Origin: Mesorhizobium sp. WSM4311
GTDB lineage: Bacteria > Pseudomonadota > Alphaproteobacteria > Rhizobiales > Rhizobiaceae
Assembly (NCBI RefSeq): GCF_002295115.1
Contig: NZ_NSFV01000019.1
Coordinates: 44,399 to 108,398 of the forward strand
Length of the DNA: 64,000 nt
Reading direction: 5' to 3'
Part shown: positions 33,789 to 42,760 of the stretch, one piece after another
Numbering within the stretch: position 1 is the stretch's first letter
Layout: every line of letters begins with the position of its first letter
Notes under the pieces: model-generated
What the model saw: only the letters and a program-made list of their open reading frames with translations
The model's database searches: none
What the model was told of the DNA's origin: nothing
Made by a program: the position numbers and the translations under genes

Positions 33789-35036
33789 ATGAGGAACGTG
33801 ATTGCCAAACTGGCCCTGGCCGCTGCCGTACTGGGCGGTGGTCTCGGCGCTGCCGCCGCCGACACCGCCAACATCTGGGTGCGCGCCGACGGCTCGAATT
33901 TCATGCCGCGCATCGTCGATGCCTACAACAAGGCGCATAAGGACCAGATCAAGCTCGACATCATCCCCAATGCCGAGATCATCCCGAAATATGGCGCCGC
34001 CGCCGCCGGCGGGACAGCGCCCGACGCGCTGTCGCTCGATCTGATCTACACGCCCTCCTTCGCCGCCGCCGGGCAGTTGGAGGACATCACCGACTGGGCC
34101 AAGTCCCTGCCCTATTTCGCCAGCCTGTCGCCCGCGCATGTCAAGACCGGCACCTACAAGGACCACATTTACGGCCTGCCTTTCTCGGCCGACGCCTCGG
34201 TGCTGATCTGGAACAAGAAGCTGTTCAAGCAGGCCGGCCTCGACCCTGAAAAAGGCCCCGCCAACTGGGCCGAAATCGCCGCCGACGCCGAGAAGGTCAA
34301 CGCGCTTGGCGGCAACATCAAGGGCTTCTACTTCTCCGGCAATTGCGGCGGCTGCAACATCTTCACCTTCACCCCGCTGATCTGGGCCTCGGGCGGCGAC
34401 ATCCTCAGCGAAGACGGCTCCAAGGCGACGCTGGACAGCCCGCAATTGCGCGGCGCCATCGATCTCTACCGCTCGATGGTCAAGAAGGACCTGGTGCCGG
34501 CAGGCGCGCAGACCGACACCGGCGCCAACTTCTTTGCCGCCTTCGCCGCCGGCAATATCGGCATCTCGCCCTCCGGCGCCTTCGCCATCGGCGCGCTCAA
34601 CACCCAGTATCCCAATGTCGATTACGGCGTCACCTTCCTGCCGGGCAAGGATGGCGGCTGGTCGTCCTTTGCCGGCGGCGACAATTTCGTCGTCACCAAG
34701 GGCACCAAGAAGCTCGCCGTGGTGAAGGAGTTCCTGGATTTCGCCTATTCGCTGGAAGGCCAGACCATCCTCGCCAAGTATGGCAGCCTGCCGGTGCGCG
34801 GCGACATCGCCAAGGACGCGCTGAAGGATCTCGATCCGCGCTACCAGGTCGCCGCCGAGGCCATGGCCAAGGGCAAGACCCCCTATTCGGTGGTGTTCAA
34901 CGATCTGATCAACTCCGCCAACGGCCCGTGGACGCAGATGATCAACGAGGTCTTCTTCGGCGACGATGTCGATGGCGCCATCGCCAACGCACAGGAGACC
35001 ATGCAGTCGATCATCGACCAGGCGCCGCAGAAGTAG
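33789..35036 (+). CDS. Sugar ABC transporter substrate-binding protein (family 1)
   Basis: A 415-residue periplasmic protein with a signal peptide of about 25 residues (LALAAAVLGGGLGAAAA). The MalE/UgpB-type body has YGLPFSADASVLIWNKKLF and GGDNFVVTKGTKKLAVVKEF. GGAGGAGGAG lies before the ATG at 33789. Followed by two hairpins and two permeases, it would capture an oligosaccharide for the importer. The GH127 partner suggests an arabinofuranose-containing sugar. Confidence 0.94.
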   Translation: MRNVIAKLALAAAVLGGGLGAAAADTANIWVRADGSNFMPRIVDAYNKAHKDQIKLDIIPNAEIIPKYGAAAAGGTAPDALSLDLIYTPSFAAAGQLEDITDWAKSLPYFASLSPAHVKTGTYKDHIYGLPFSADASVLIWNKKLFKQAGLDPEKGPANWAEIAADAEKVNALGGNIKGFYFSGNCGGCNIFTFTPLIWASGGDILSEDGSKATLDSPQLRGAIDLYRSMVKKDLVPAGAQTDTGANFFAAFAAGNIGISPSGAFAIGALNTQYPNVDYGVTFLPGKDGGWSSFAGGDNFVVTKGTKKLAVVKEFLDFAYSLEGQTILAKYGSLPVRGDIAKDALKDLDPRYQVAAEAMAKGKTPYSVVFNDLINSANGPWTQMINEVFFGDDVDGAIANAQETMQSIIDQAPQK

Positions 35037-35045
35037 CGGCCGCCT

Positions 35046-35083
35046 GCCGGCCGCCCGCCTGTCTCCCTGGGCGGGCGGCCGGC
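35046..35083 (+). terminator. Strong GC hairpin after the binding-protein gene (no T-run)
   Basis: GCCGGCCGCCCGCC (35046-35059) pairs perfectly with GGCGGGCGGCCGGC (35070-35083). It starts nine bases after the stop codon of the binding protein. Lacking a T-run, it is more likely a partial terminator or RNA stabiliser that raises binding-protein expression. Confidence 0.6.
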
Positions 35084-35088
35084 GTGCT

Positions 35089-35117
35089 CCCTACCTCCCA
35101 ACAAGGGGGAGGTAGGG
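35089..35117 (+). repeat. Second intercistronic hairpin
   Basis: CCCTACCTCCC (35089-35099) and GGGAGGTAGGG (35107-35117) form a perfect 11-bp stem. It immediately follows the larger hairpin and precedes the permease by 36 bases. It may help set the ratio of binding protein to permease. Confidence 0.6.
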
Positions 35118-35152
35118 CGGCCAACTGGATGCGACGCAAGAACAGGCAAAGC

Positions 35153-36082
35153 ATGACCACCATCACCGCAAGCACCACCGCCCCGGCCCGCGCCCGAAAA
35201 CTCGTCGGCGCCGGGCGCCGGCAATGGATCGGCCTCATCTATGTCGCGCCGGCGGTCGCGCTGGTCATGGTGTTCTTCGTCATCCCGCTCGGCATGACGG
35301 CGTGGATGTCGCTGCACAACTGGCCGCTGATGGGCGAGCACGCCTTCGTCGGCCTCGACAATTACGGGGCGATCCTGCGCGACACCAGGTTCTGGAACGC
35401 GCTCAAATTCACCGGCTACTACACGGTGGTCGTCACCATCGCGATCTTCGCCGTCGCCTTTCCCTTGGCGATCTTCATCGAGAAACCGCGGCCGCTGACC
35501 AACCTCTACCGCACTTTCTTCTTCATGCCGGCGGTGGTTGGTTTCGCCTCGGCGAGCCTGCTCTGGTCATGGCTGCTCAACGTCGATTCCGGCCTGTTCA
35601 GCCCGGCCGCCTACGACCTCGGCCTGATCGACAGGAAGTTCAACCTGCTCGCCACCTTCCAGCCGGCCTTCTGGTCGATCATCGCCATGGTGGTGTGGAA
35701 GGTCGCCGGCTTCACCATGATCATCCTGATGACCGGCCTGCAATCGATCCCGCAGGATCTGCAGGAGGCCGCCGTCATCGACGGCGCCGGACCGTTCGCG
35801 CGGTTCCGGGCGATCACGCTCCCGCTGATGCGCCGCACGCTGGCGCTGGCGCTGATCCTGTCGGTCGCGGGCTCGATCCTTGCCTTCGACCAGTTCTACA
35901 TCATCCTGCGCGGCGGGCCGCGCAACCAGACGCTGACGGCGGTCTACTGGATCTTCAACCAGTCCTTCGTGTCGTTCAAGCTCGGCTATGGCGCGGCACT
36001 CTCCATGGTGCTGCTGGTCATCCTGGTGGCGCTCAGCCTCATCCAGCTGTGGCTGTTGCGCAAGCCCGAGGGGCTCGACTGA
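35153..36082 (+). CDS. Sugar ABC transporter permease (UgpA/MalF type)
   Basis: A 309-residue inner-membrane protein with six hydrophobic segments (LIYVAPAVALVMVFFVIPLG first) and the ATPase-contact loop LQEAAVIDGAGPFARFRAIT followed by LPLM. The ATG at 35153 has AGG eight bases before it; an in-frame ATG at 35129 is possible. It overlaps the next permease by one base (TGATG). Confidence 0.93.
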   Translation: MTTITASTTAPARARKLVGAGRRQWIGLIYVAPAVALVMVFFVIPLGMTAWMSLHNWPLMGEHAFVGLDNYGAILRDTRFWNALKFTGYYTVVVTIAIFAVAFPLAIFIEKPRPLTNLYRTFFFMPAVVGFASASLLWSWLLNVDSGLFSPAAYDLGLIDRKFNLLATFQPAFWSIIAMVVWKVAGFTMIILMTGLQSIPQDLQEAAVIDGAGPFARFRAITLPLMRRTLALALILSVAGSILAFDQFYIILRGGPRNQTLTAVYWIFNQSFVSFKLGYGAALSMVLLVILVALSLIQLWLLRKPEGLD

Positions 36083-36939
36083 TGGCGCAGGCGATATCAG
36101 CCAGAGGCAAGCTTGCCGCCCGCCTCGCCAGGCACTCCACCGGCATCATCGCCTCGGTGCTGTTCGTCGCCCCCATCGTGTGGACGGCGCTGTCGGCCTT
36201 CAAGCCGGCGGCCGAAGCGCGCCTGCCGCCGCTGCCGCCCTGGCCGACCACGGGCTTTTCGCTGGAAAACTATGCCACGCTGAACTCCTTCGGCGACGGG
36301 CTCTGGGTCTCGGCGCAGAACAGCATCTATGTCTCGGTGATGACCGTCCTGCTGTCGGTCATCGTCAGCGTGCTGGCCGGCTATGGCTTTTCGCGCTTCC
36401 GTTTTCCGTTCAAGGACCTGTTCTTCGTCCTCATCCTGTCGACGATCATGATCCCGTTCCAGTCGATCCTGACGCCGATCTTCCTGGTGCTGACCAAGCT
36501 TGGCCTGCACAACACGCTGACCGGCCTGGTCGGCGTCTATGTGACGCTGCAATTGCCGTTCTCGATCTTCATGATGCGCAACGCCTTCGACGCGGTGCCG
36601 CGCGAGATCGAGGAGGCGGCGCGTATGGACGGCGCCGGCAACGCCACCATGCTTTTGAAGGTGATGCTGCCGCTGGTCTGGCCGGGCGTCGTCACCATCG
36701 CGCTGTTCGCCTTCCTCGGCGCCTGGAACGAATTCCTCGCCGCCCTGGTGCTGATGACCGACCAGTCTAAATTCACGCTGCCGGTGATGATGACGGCACT
36801 GCAGTCGGGCCGCTTCGGCGCCATCGACTGGGGCGCCGTGCAGGCGGGCGTCACCGTCATGATGGTGCCGTGTCTCATCCTGTTCCTCGCTTTGCAGCGC
36901 TTCTACATCCGCGGCCTGATGGCCGGGGCCGTCAAATAA
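36082..36939 (+). CDS. Sugar ABC transporter permease (UgpE/MalG type)
   Basis: A 285-residue partner permease: six hydrophobic spans, contact loop IEEAARMDGAGNATMLLKVM then LPLVWPG, and GAWNEFLAALVLM. It is coupled to the first permease by a TGATG junction. No ATPase gene follows, so the importer must use a shared MsmK/UgpC-type ATPase encoded elsewhere. Confidence 0.93.
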   Translation: MAQAISARGKLAARLARHSTGIIASVLFVAPIVWTALSAFKPAAEARLPPLPPWPTTGFSLENYATLNSFGDGLWVSAQNSIYVSVMTVLLSVIVSVLAGYGFSRFRFPFKDLFFVLILSTIMIPFQSILTPIFLVLTKLGLHNTLTGLVGVYVTLQLPFSIFMMRNAFDAVPREIEEAARMDGAGNATMLLKVMLPLVWPGVVTIALFAFLGAWNEFLAALVLMTDQSKFTLPVMMTALQSGRFGAIDWGAVQAGVTVMMVPCLILFLALQRFYIRGLMAGAVK

Positions 36940-36960
36940 CAGACTGAATGGAGTGAGTTC

Positions 36961-38949
36961 ATGACCGAATCGCCATCCCCCCGCCCCGCCCCGAAGCGAA
37001 AGCCGAAACTCGCCTTCCGGCCGCTGCCGGTGCCGCAGGTCGATGTGCACGGCTTCTGGGGCGACCGCGCCGACGCGGTGGCGACCCGCACCGCCGACAT
37101 CCTCTACGAGCGCTGCGTCGAGGCGCGCATGCTGGAGCAGATCGATCCGGACCACCCCTCGCCCGGCATCGTCATTCCCTTCCACTCGCCCTCGCCCGAT
37201 GAAGCGGACCGCCAGGGCGCCGAATTCACCGGCTCGACGGTGACGACGCAGATGTTCTGGGATTCCGATCTCGGCAAGACGATCGAGACCGCGGCCTATT
37301 CGCTCTACCGGCGCAAGAACCCCGGGCTGGAGAAGAAGATCGACGCCGTCATCGACATGTACGGCAAATTGCAGCAGGAGGACGGCTATCTCTCCAGCTG
37401 GTACCAGCGCATCCAGCCCGGCAAGCGCTGGACCAACCTGCGCGACTGCCACGAACTCTATTGCGCCGGCCACCTGATCGAGGGCGCGGTCGCCTACTAC
37501 CAGGCGACGGGCAAGCGCAAGCTGCTCGACATTATGTGCCGCTACGCCGACCACATCGCCTCGGTGCTGGGACCAGAGCCCGGCAAGAAGAAGGGCTATT
37601 GCGGCCATGAGGAGATCGAGCTGGCGCTGGTCAAGCTGGCGCGGGTGACGGGCGAGCAGAAATACATGGATCTGGCGAAGTACTTCATCGACCAGCGCGG
37701 CCAGCAGCCGCATTATTTCGACGAGGAGGCGCGCGCCCGCGGCGCCGACCCCAGGGCCTATCATTTCAAGACCTACGAATACAGCCAGTCGCACCGGCCG
37801 GTGCGCGAGCAGGACAAGGTCGTCGGCCACGCGGTGCGTGCCATGTACCTCTATTCGGGCATGGCCGACATCGCCACCGAATATGGCGACGATAGCCTGC
37901 GCGTGGCCCTTGACCGGCTGTGGGACGACCTCACCACGAAAAACCTCTACATCACCGGCGGGCTCGGCCCGTCGGCGCACAATGAGGGTTTCACCAGCGA
38001 CTACGACCTGCCCAATGAGAGCGCCTATGCCGAGACCTGCGCCGCCGTCGGCCTGGTGTTCTGGGCAAGCCGCATGCTCGGCATGGGGCCGAACGCCCGC
38101 TACGCCGACATGATGGAGCGCGCGCTCTACAATGGCTCGATCTCCGGCCTGTCGCTCGACGGCTCGCTGTTCTTCTACGAGAATCCGCTGGAGAGCCGGG
38201 GCCGGCACAACAGATGGAAATGGCACCGCTGCCCCTGCTGCCCGCCCAATGTCGGGCGCATGGTCGCCTCGATCGGCAGCTATTTCTACAGCCTGGCGGA
38301 CGATGCGCTTGCCGTGCACCTCTACGGCGATTCCACCGCCCGCTTCGACATTGCGGGCACGCCGGTGCAACTCACGCAGGCAAGCCGCTATCCCTGGGAG
38401 GGCGCCGTGGAGATCACGGTCGAACCGCAAGCGCCGGTGGAGTTCACGCTGCATCTGCGCGTGCCGGCATGGAGCAGCAGCGCCACGCTTCAGATCAATG
38501 GCGAGGCGGTCGACCTCGAAGACATGACCAGCGACGGCTATGCCGCGATCCGGCGCAGCTGGCAGAAGGGCGACCGCGTCCGGCTCGATCTCGAAATGCC
38601 GATCGAGCGGCTCTACGCCAATCCCGAGGTCAGGCAGGATGCCGGCCGCGTCGCGCTGTCGCGCGGGCCGCTGATCTACTGCGTCGAGGCATCGGACAAT
38701 GACGGCCGGCTGCACCGCCTGACCCTGCCCCGCACGGCAACCATAGAGGCACATCAGGCGCCCGAACTGCTGGGCGGCGTGGTGACGCTTTCGGCCACGG
38801 CACGAGCCGACGCCGGCAACGGCTGGCAGGAGGGCCTCTACAGACCTGAGCCGCCGGCCAGCGTCGAGACGCGCCTGACCGCCATCCCCTATTACGCCTG
38901 GGACAACCGTGAACCGGGCGAGATGCTGGTGTGGCTGCGGGATGGCTGA
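36961..38949 (+). CDS. Glycoside hydrolase family 127 (beta-L-arabinofuranosidase-like)
   Basis: A 662-residue cytoplasmic enzyme. The metal/catalytic signature of GH127 is complete: Glu358-x-Cys360 (YAETCAAVG) and KWHRCPCCPPN with Cys424, Cys426 and Cys427, corresponding to the Glu, zinc-binding cysteines and nucleophile Cys of HypBA1. The family cleaves terminal beta-L-arabinofuranose residues. It is the last gene of the LacI/ABC operon, 21 bases after the permease. Arabino-oligosaccharide use is a good inference; the exact linkage is not. Confidence 0.93.
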   Translation: MTESPSPRPAPKRKPKLAFRPLPVPQVDVHGFWGDRADAVATRTADILYERCVEARMLEQIDPDHPSPGIVIPFHSPSPDEADRQGAEFTGSTVTTQMFWDSDLGKTIETAAYSLYRRKNPGLEKKIDAVIDMYGKLQQEDGYLSSWYQRIQPGKRWTNLRDCHELYCAGHLIEGAVAYYQATGKRKLLDIMCRYADHIASVLGPEPGKKKGYCGHEEIELALVKLARVTGEQKYMDLAKYFIDQRGQQPHYFDEEARARGADPRAYHFKTYEYSQSHRPVREQDKVVGHAVRAMYLYSGMADIATEYGDDSLRVALDRLWDDLTTKNLYITGGLGPSAHNEGFTSDYDLPNESAYAETCAAVGLVFWASRMLGMGPNARYADMMERALYNGSISGLSLDGSLFFYENPLESRGRHNRWKWHRCPCCPPNVGRMVASIGSYFYSLADDALAVHLYGDSTARFDIAGTPVQLTQASRYPWEGAVEITVEPQAPVEFTLHLRVPAWSSSATLQINGEAVDLEDMTSDGYAAIRRSWQKGDRVRLDLEMPIERLYANPEVRQDAGRVALSRGPLIYCVEASDNDGRLHRLTLPRTATIEAHQAPELLGGVVTLSATARADAGNGWQEGLYRPEPPASVETRLTAIPYYAWDNREPGEMLVWLRDG

Positions 38950-38966
38950 GGCTTCCCGCTGCTCGA

Positions 38967-40061
38967 CTATGTCCGGCTTGATTGGGCGGCGGCCGCCGGC
39001 AGCGCCGCGCTCGGTGCCGCTTGCGGGGCGCTGTTGTCGATATGCGCCCAGGCCGGCCGTTCGAACAGGAACATGCCGAAGCCGACCCGCTGGATGATGA
39101 GGTAGAGCACGACGGGGCTGATGATCGAGACCAGCAGCACCGCCAGGCTAAGCACGCCGGTATCGGTCAGCAGGCCGCTTGCCAGTGCGGCGCCACGGAA
39201 CAGCGACATCGGAATGGTGAAGGCGACATAGACGACCAGCGAATGTTCGCCGAGCCAGCGCAGCCATTCCATCGAGACGAATGTCGACAGCACGCCGCCA
39301 AGCACGCAGAGCGCCACCGCGCCGGCGACGGCCAGGGTGAGATGCAGCGGCGGCCATGCCGCCAGCCCCATCTGCATGCCGACCGGCTGCATGGCATAAC
39401 CCGGCGAATAGACGAGCAGGCCGTTGACGACAGCCCACAGGAGCAGGCCGGCGGCGGCCAGCATCGGGCGGGGCTGCGTCCATTCGACGAGGCGGAACAC
39501 CAGCGGCGCCATGACGAAGCCGACATAGAAGAACACGAAATAGGCCGCGAACTGTTCAACCGCGTAGCTGTCGGGACGCGGCGCCCACATCTGCAGCCCG
39601 GCAGCGATGAGGATGACGACCCAGGCGGGCACGCGGAACTGCCGAAGGAGCTTGGCGGCAAGGCCGAACACCGCCAGCATGTAGATGAACCACAGCACGC
39701 CGTATGGCTGGACGACGGCCATTGCCAGATCGTGCAGCATGCCGCCGGGATCCCGGCTGAAGATGCCGATCTTGAGCCCGATCGAGATGATCGCCCACAG
39801 CACGTAGAAATAGAGATAGTGGACGACGCGCCGGTCGATGTAGCGCCGCCACGGCCGGTCGATCACCTGCGACAGGAACAGGCCGGAGATCAGGAAGAAT
39901 TCCGGCATGCGGAACGGCGTCGCGAAGCCGATGACATAGTGCAGGAAGCCGACGCCGCCCGTGTACTCGCCGGTGTTGTAGGCCGCGTACATCATCACCA
40001 CGAGGATGATCGAGAGGCCTTTGGCCGTGTCCACCCACGGCATGCGCATCGGGCTGTTCAT
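38967..40061 (-). CDS. Membrane acyltransferase family 3 (OpgC/NodX-like)
   Basis: A 364-residue polytopic protein with about ten hydrophobic segments. The N terminus is typical of the family (MPWVDTAKGLSIILVVMMYA), and further in is PEFFLISGLFLSQVIDRPWRR. The ATG at 40061 was chosen over 40112 on family fit. Members O-acylate exported sugars, glucans or lipids. It is convergent with the GH127 gene, 17 bases away. The substrate is unknown. Confidence 0.9.
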   Translation of the reverse strand: MNSPMRMPWVDTAKGLSIILVVMMYAAYNTGEYTGGVGFLHYVIGFATPFRMPEFFLISGLFLSQVIDRPWRRYIDRRVVHYLYFYVLWAIISIGLKIGIFSRDPGGMLHDLAMAVVQPYGVLWFIYMLAVFGLAAKLLRQFRVPAWVVILIAAGLQMWAPRPDSYAVEQFAAYFVFFYVGFVMAPLVFRLVEWTQPRPMLAAAGLLLWAVVNGLLVYSPGYAMQPVGMQMGLAAWPPLHLTLAVAGAVALCVLGGVLSTFVSMEWLRWLGEHSLVVYVAFTIPMSLFRGAALASGLLTDTGVLSLAVLLVSIISPVVLYLIIQRVGFGMFLFERPAWAHIDNSAPQAAPSAALPAAAAQSSRT

Positions 40062-40238
40062 GGCAAATCCATCCGGGGCCGGCCGAGGCGGCCAGCCATC
40101 ATCCGGCGACATCTAGCACCATCAGGCTTCCCAGATCGTAAACATGGAAGGTCTTGGGGTGACAGGATGGCGGCGCCTAAGTCGTGAACTCACAGAGTAT
40201 GACAGCGATGGGGTGGGAAACAGAGTGATGGGGTTGGC

Positions 40239-40535
40239 TTAGCCCTCCACTTTCCATTTTAGTTGGCTGGCGTCGACTGCGTCTGATCCCATATGCTCAA
40301 CAAAATAGTCTCGTATCCTTTGGCGATGCCGATCCCATCGGGGAGACATTCGCACACTCTCACTCTCATACTCAGCTAGAAATACCCATTCCACGAATTG
40401 ATCCGCTGTAACATTGCCGGATTGTGGAATAAAATCGGTGACATGCATGAACTTGTCGCCGTGCATTCCTCCGCAATAGCCATGCCCAGCACAGACCGCA
40501 TGCATAAGCGAGTAAAATATATTATTTTCTTTCAT
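40239..40535 (-). CDS. Hypothetical protein in an AT-richer patch
   Basis: A 98-residue protein, not recognised. It is rich in His, Met and aromatic residues (MHAVCAGHGYCGGMHGDKFM) in the first half and acidic/helical in the second (ADQFVEWVFLAEYESESVRM). The DNA is clearly AT-richer than its surroundings, with codon choice unlike its neighbours, a sign of recent acquisition. The start at 40535 shares its bases with a plus-strand ATG at 40534. Confidence 0.6.
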   Translation of the reverse strand: MKENNIFYSLMHAVCAGHGYCGGMHGDKFMHVTDFIPQSGNVTADQFVEWVFLAEYESESVRMSPRWDRHRQRIRDYFVEHMGSDAVDASQLKWKVEG

Positions 40536-40683
40536 GAAAATGCGCGATGATGAAGCGGAATGCCTACGCGCGCTGCCGCAACATATCCTTCTTGGGCGTA
40601 GGTCCGCAATGGCCCGTCTTCCGACCAAGACTCTTGGCGCGCAATTCATCGAGCGGTTACGCGACAATGAGACTACGCCCTAG
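40534..40683 (+). CDS. Doubtful small ORF divergent from the hypothetical gene
   Basis: A 49-codon ORF (MKMRDDEAECLRALPQHILL, then LPTKTLGAQFIERLRDN) with normal GC-rich coding use in the second half. It has no obvious ribosome site and converges on the DUF1801 gene. It may be a gene fragment. No family is recognised. Confidence 0.3.
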   Translation: MKMRDDEAECLRALPQHILLGRRSAMARLPTKTLGAQFIERLRDNETTP

Positions 40684-41072
40684 CGCTTGGCCTTCGACTT
40701 GTTCAGCGCCACGGCGGCCCGCACCAGCGCCTTCAGCGCCTCTTCGTCGACTTCCTCACCCTTCTGAAAATCGATCGCCCGCCGCGTGTTTCCTTCGAGG
40801 CTGGAGTTGAACAGCCGCGTGGGGTCGGGCAGCGCCGCGCCCTTGGCGAAGGTCAGCTTGACGATGCTCTTGTAGGTCTCGCCGGTGCAGATCATGCCGT
40901 CATGCTCCCACACCGGAACCCCGCGCCACTTCCAGGTCTCGACGACATCGGGATCGGCTTGATGGATAAGCGCGCGCAGCCGGCCAAGCATGTCGCCGCG
41001 CCAGTCGCCGAGTTCCGTGATCCTGCCGTCGATCAGTTCGGAGGCGGATTTGCGCTCCTGCGATCCGGTCAT
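40680..41072 (-). CDS. DUF1801-domain protein
   Basis: A 130-residue protein of the YdhG/DUF1801 group: LRALIHQADPDVVETWKWRG, VWEHDGMICTGETYKSIVKL and the C-terminal EEVDEEALKALVRAAVALN. The iron-chaperone-like fold is common in such operons, but no reaction is known. It is the last of a six-gene operon running from the ArsR gene at 43080. A second DUF1801 protein is encoded just upstream. Confidence 0.88.
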   Translation of the reverse strand: MTGSQERKSASELIDGRITELGDWRGDMLGRLRALIHQADPDVVETWKWRGVPVWEHDGMICTGETYKSIVKLTFAKGAALPDPTRLFNSSLEGNTRRAIDFQKGEEVDEEALKALVRAAVALNKSKAKR

Positions 41073-41105
41073 GCTGTTCTCCTCGAGACTTGGACAATAA
41101 TGCGC

Positions 41106-41534
41106 TCACATGCGCTCGCCAGGCAATTGGCTGGCCTGCTTCACCCAGGCGCTGAATTGCGCCTCGTCAAACGCGTCGTCCTCATGGATGTCGAGGTAGC
41201 GCGTGTCCCGACTTTTGGATTCGCCCGGCGGCACCGGATCCAGCGACATGCCGCGAAAGAAGGTCACCTTGATGTATCTGGTGAAGCAATGGAAGCTGAG
41301 GAACCAGCCTTCGCCCTCGATGCCGTAGAACGGCGAGTTCCATTTCACCGCCTTGTGCACGCCGGGCACGGTGCGCCCGATGAGCGCGTCGAGCCACCTG
41401 CCCATCTCGCGCTTCCAGCCCGGCATCGCCGCGATATAGGCCTGCACCGGAGCGTCGCCATAACCCTTGGCGATCTGCGGATTGCCGCCGGAAAGCAGCT
41501 TCGGCTCAGCCTTGGCCGGGGTCGACTTGACCAT
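41106..41534 (-). CDS. DUF1801-domain protein, second copy
   Basis: A 142-residue relative of its neighbour with the same core (VPGVHKAVKWNSPFYGIEGE, FLSFHCFTRYIKVTFFRG), but with divergent ends and low identity, so the two copies are old paralogues. The ATG at 41534 was chosen; the frame is open to 41852 through the small membrane gene but is not coding there. It lies 11 bases downstream of that gene. Confidence 0.88.
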   Translation of the reverse strand: MVKSTPAKAEPKLLSGGNPQIAKGYGDAPVQAYIAAMPGWKREMGRWLDALIGRTVPGVHKAVKWNSPFYGIEGEGWFLSFHCFTRYIKVTFFRGMSLDPVPPGESKSRDTRYLDIHEDDAFDEAQFSAWVKQASQLPGERM

Positions 41535-41545
41535 GCGCCTTCCTC

Positions 41546-41767
41546 CTATCCGTTGGCCCGCTGTGCGCTGCGTCCTTTCGCGACATAGGGCAGCACGAAC
41601 ATATAGAGGCCGCTGAACAGCATAAGGAAGAGCGGCGGCAGTGGCGAATAAACCACCCAGGCGGGCGGCTGTCCAAACGCCATGGTGACGAAATTGGCGA
41701 CGACGGTCGCCGTGAAGATGATCGACAGCCAGCGATGCGCCTGCCTGATCCATGTGCTCCAGTCCAA
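41546..41767 (-). CDS. Small two-span membrane protein
   Basis: A 73-residue protein with two hydrophobic segments (WLSIIFTATVVANFVTMAFG; LPPLFLMLFSGLYMFVLPYV). It is placed between the VOC and DUF1801 genes on the same strand. Small membrane proteins of this kind recur in ArsR/AHSA1/VOC operons. Its function is unknown. Confidence 0.75.
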   Translation of the reverse strand: MDWSTWIRQAHRWLSIIFTATVVANFVTMAFGQPPAWVVYSPLPPLFLMLFSGLYMFVLPYVAKGRSAQRANG

Positions 41768-41802
41768 AATGACCTCCTGTGAAACGTGTGAAACCAGGCG
41801 CG

Positions 41803-42195
41803 CTACCAGCGCGCCAGCTGAGTGATCTGGATGAGATTGCCGCAGCCGTCATTGAGCTTGGCGATGGTCGAGCCGGTCACCTCGGTCGGCGCCATGGCGA
41901 AATTGCCGCCGCGCGCCTTGATGCGCTCATGATCGCCCTTGATGTCGTCGGTGAAGAACATCACCGCCGGCTGGCCCTGCTCGAACATCGCCTGTTGATA
42001 GGTTTTGGCGGCCGGCTGGTCGTTGAGGGCCAGCTGCAGCTCGGTGCCCTCGGGCTCGTCCGGCGAGGCGACCGTCAGCCAACGGAATGGCCCGTTGCTG
42101 AAATCGGCCTTCTTGGTCAGGCCGAGCACGCCGGTGTAGAAGGCAAGCGCATTTTCCTGGTCGTCGACATAGATGCTGGTCAGTTTGATCTTCAT
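41803..42195 (-). CDS. VOC-family protein (glyoxalase-like)
   Basis: A 130-residue VOC unit: IKLTSIYVDDQENALAFYTG and the closing GNLIQITQLARW. The ATG at 42195 is preceded by GGAG. Members bind a metal ion between two such subunits. It belongs to the operon headed by the ArsR gene; a 133-base gap from the AHSA1-like gene contains nothing recognised. Confidence 0.9.
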   Translation of the reverse strand: MKIKLTSIYVDDQENALAFYTGVLGLTKKADFSNGPFRWLTVASPDEPEGTELQLALNDQPAAKTYQQAMFEQGQPAVMFFTDDIKGDHERIKARGGNFAMAPTEVTGSTIAKLNDGCGNLIQITQLARW

Positions 42196-42328
42196 CGTCT
42201 TTCTCCATGGGTTTTGCTGGCGGTGTGCCGCCCGGTGAAGTCAGGGGTTGGGTTCGATCGGCCGGCGGAGCAATTCCAGGAAAAGTGTGAAACGGTTTTC
42301 CGTCCGGAATTGCGTCAAAACAACGGGT

Positions 42329-42760
42329 CTAATCTGTCCGGTCGAGAAGCTGCTCCAGCTTCTCGAAGAATTGCGGCCAGCCCATCTTGGCGCCGCCATA
42401 GGCGCGCCGCTGCTCCGGCCGGAAGCCGGATTGCTCCATCCGCAGATGCGTTCCGGTCGGCGTCGGGGTGAGCGTGAAGGTCACCACGCTCCTGAGATCG
42501 AATGCCGGATCCTGGTGCGCGAGGTTCCAGGTGTAGGACAGCGTCTTGTTCGGCTCGACGGCCAGCACCTCGCAATCGAGCACGCCGCCCCAATCGGCGC
42601 TGATGTTGAAGCGGTGGCCGACATCAGGCTTGAAATCGTTCTTCATCAGCCACTCCTCGATCAGATGCGGTTGTGTCAGCGCGCGCCAGAGTTTTTCTGG
42701 CGGATGGGAAATCAGCCGCTCGACGACGACAGTGCGGTTTTCAGTGGCACTATCGTTCAC
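42329..42760 (-). CDS. SRPBCC/AHSA1-like protein
   Basis: A 143-residue START-like barrel: VVVERLISHPPEKLWRALTQ, IEEWLMKNDFKPDVGHRFNI and the final helix GWPQFFEKLEQLLD. Such proteins bind hydrophobic ligands and are nearly always encoded beside an ArsR gene, as here. Its start overlaps the ArsR stop by four bases. Confidence 0.92.
   Translation of the reverse strand: MNDSATENRTVVVERLISHPPEKLWRALTQPHLIEEWLMKNDFKPDVGHRFNISADWGGVLDCEVLAVEPNKTLSYTWNLAHQDPAFDLRSVVTFTLTPTPTGTHLRMEQSGFRPEQRRAYGGAKMGWPQFFEKLEQLLDRTD

Noticed and set aside
32667..34445. 592-codon minus-strand open frame opposite LacI and the sugar-binding protein
   Set aside because: Shadow of two certain genes; no domain can be seen in it.
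36097..38754. 885-codon open frame on the minus strand opposite GH127 and the permease
   Set aside because: It is a GC-bias shadow: arginine/alanine-rich, no family motif, and the plus strand has three well-supported genes there.
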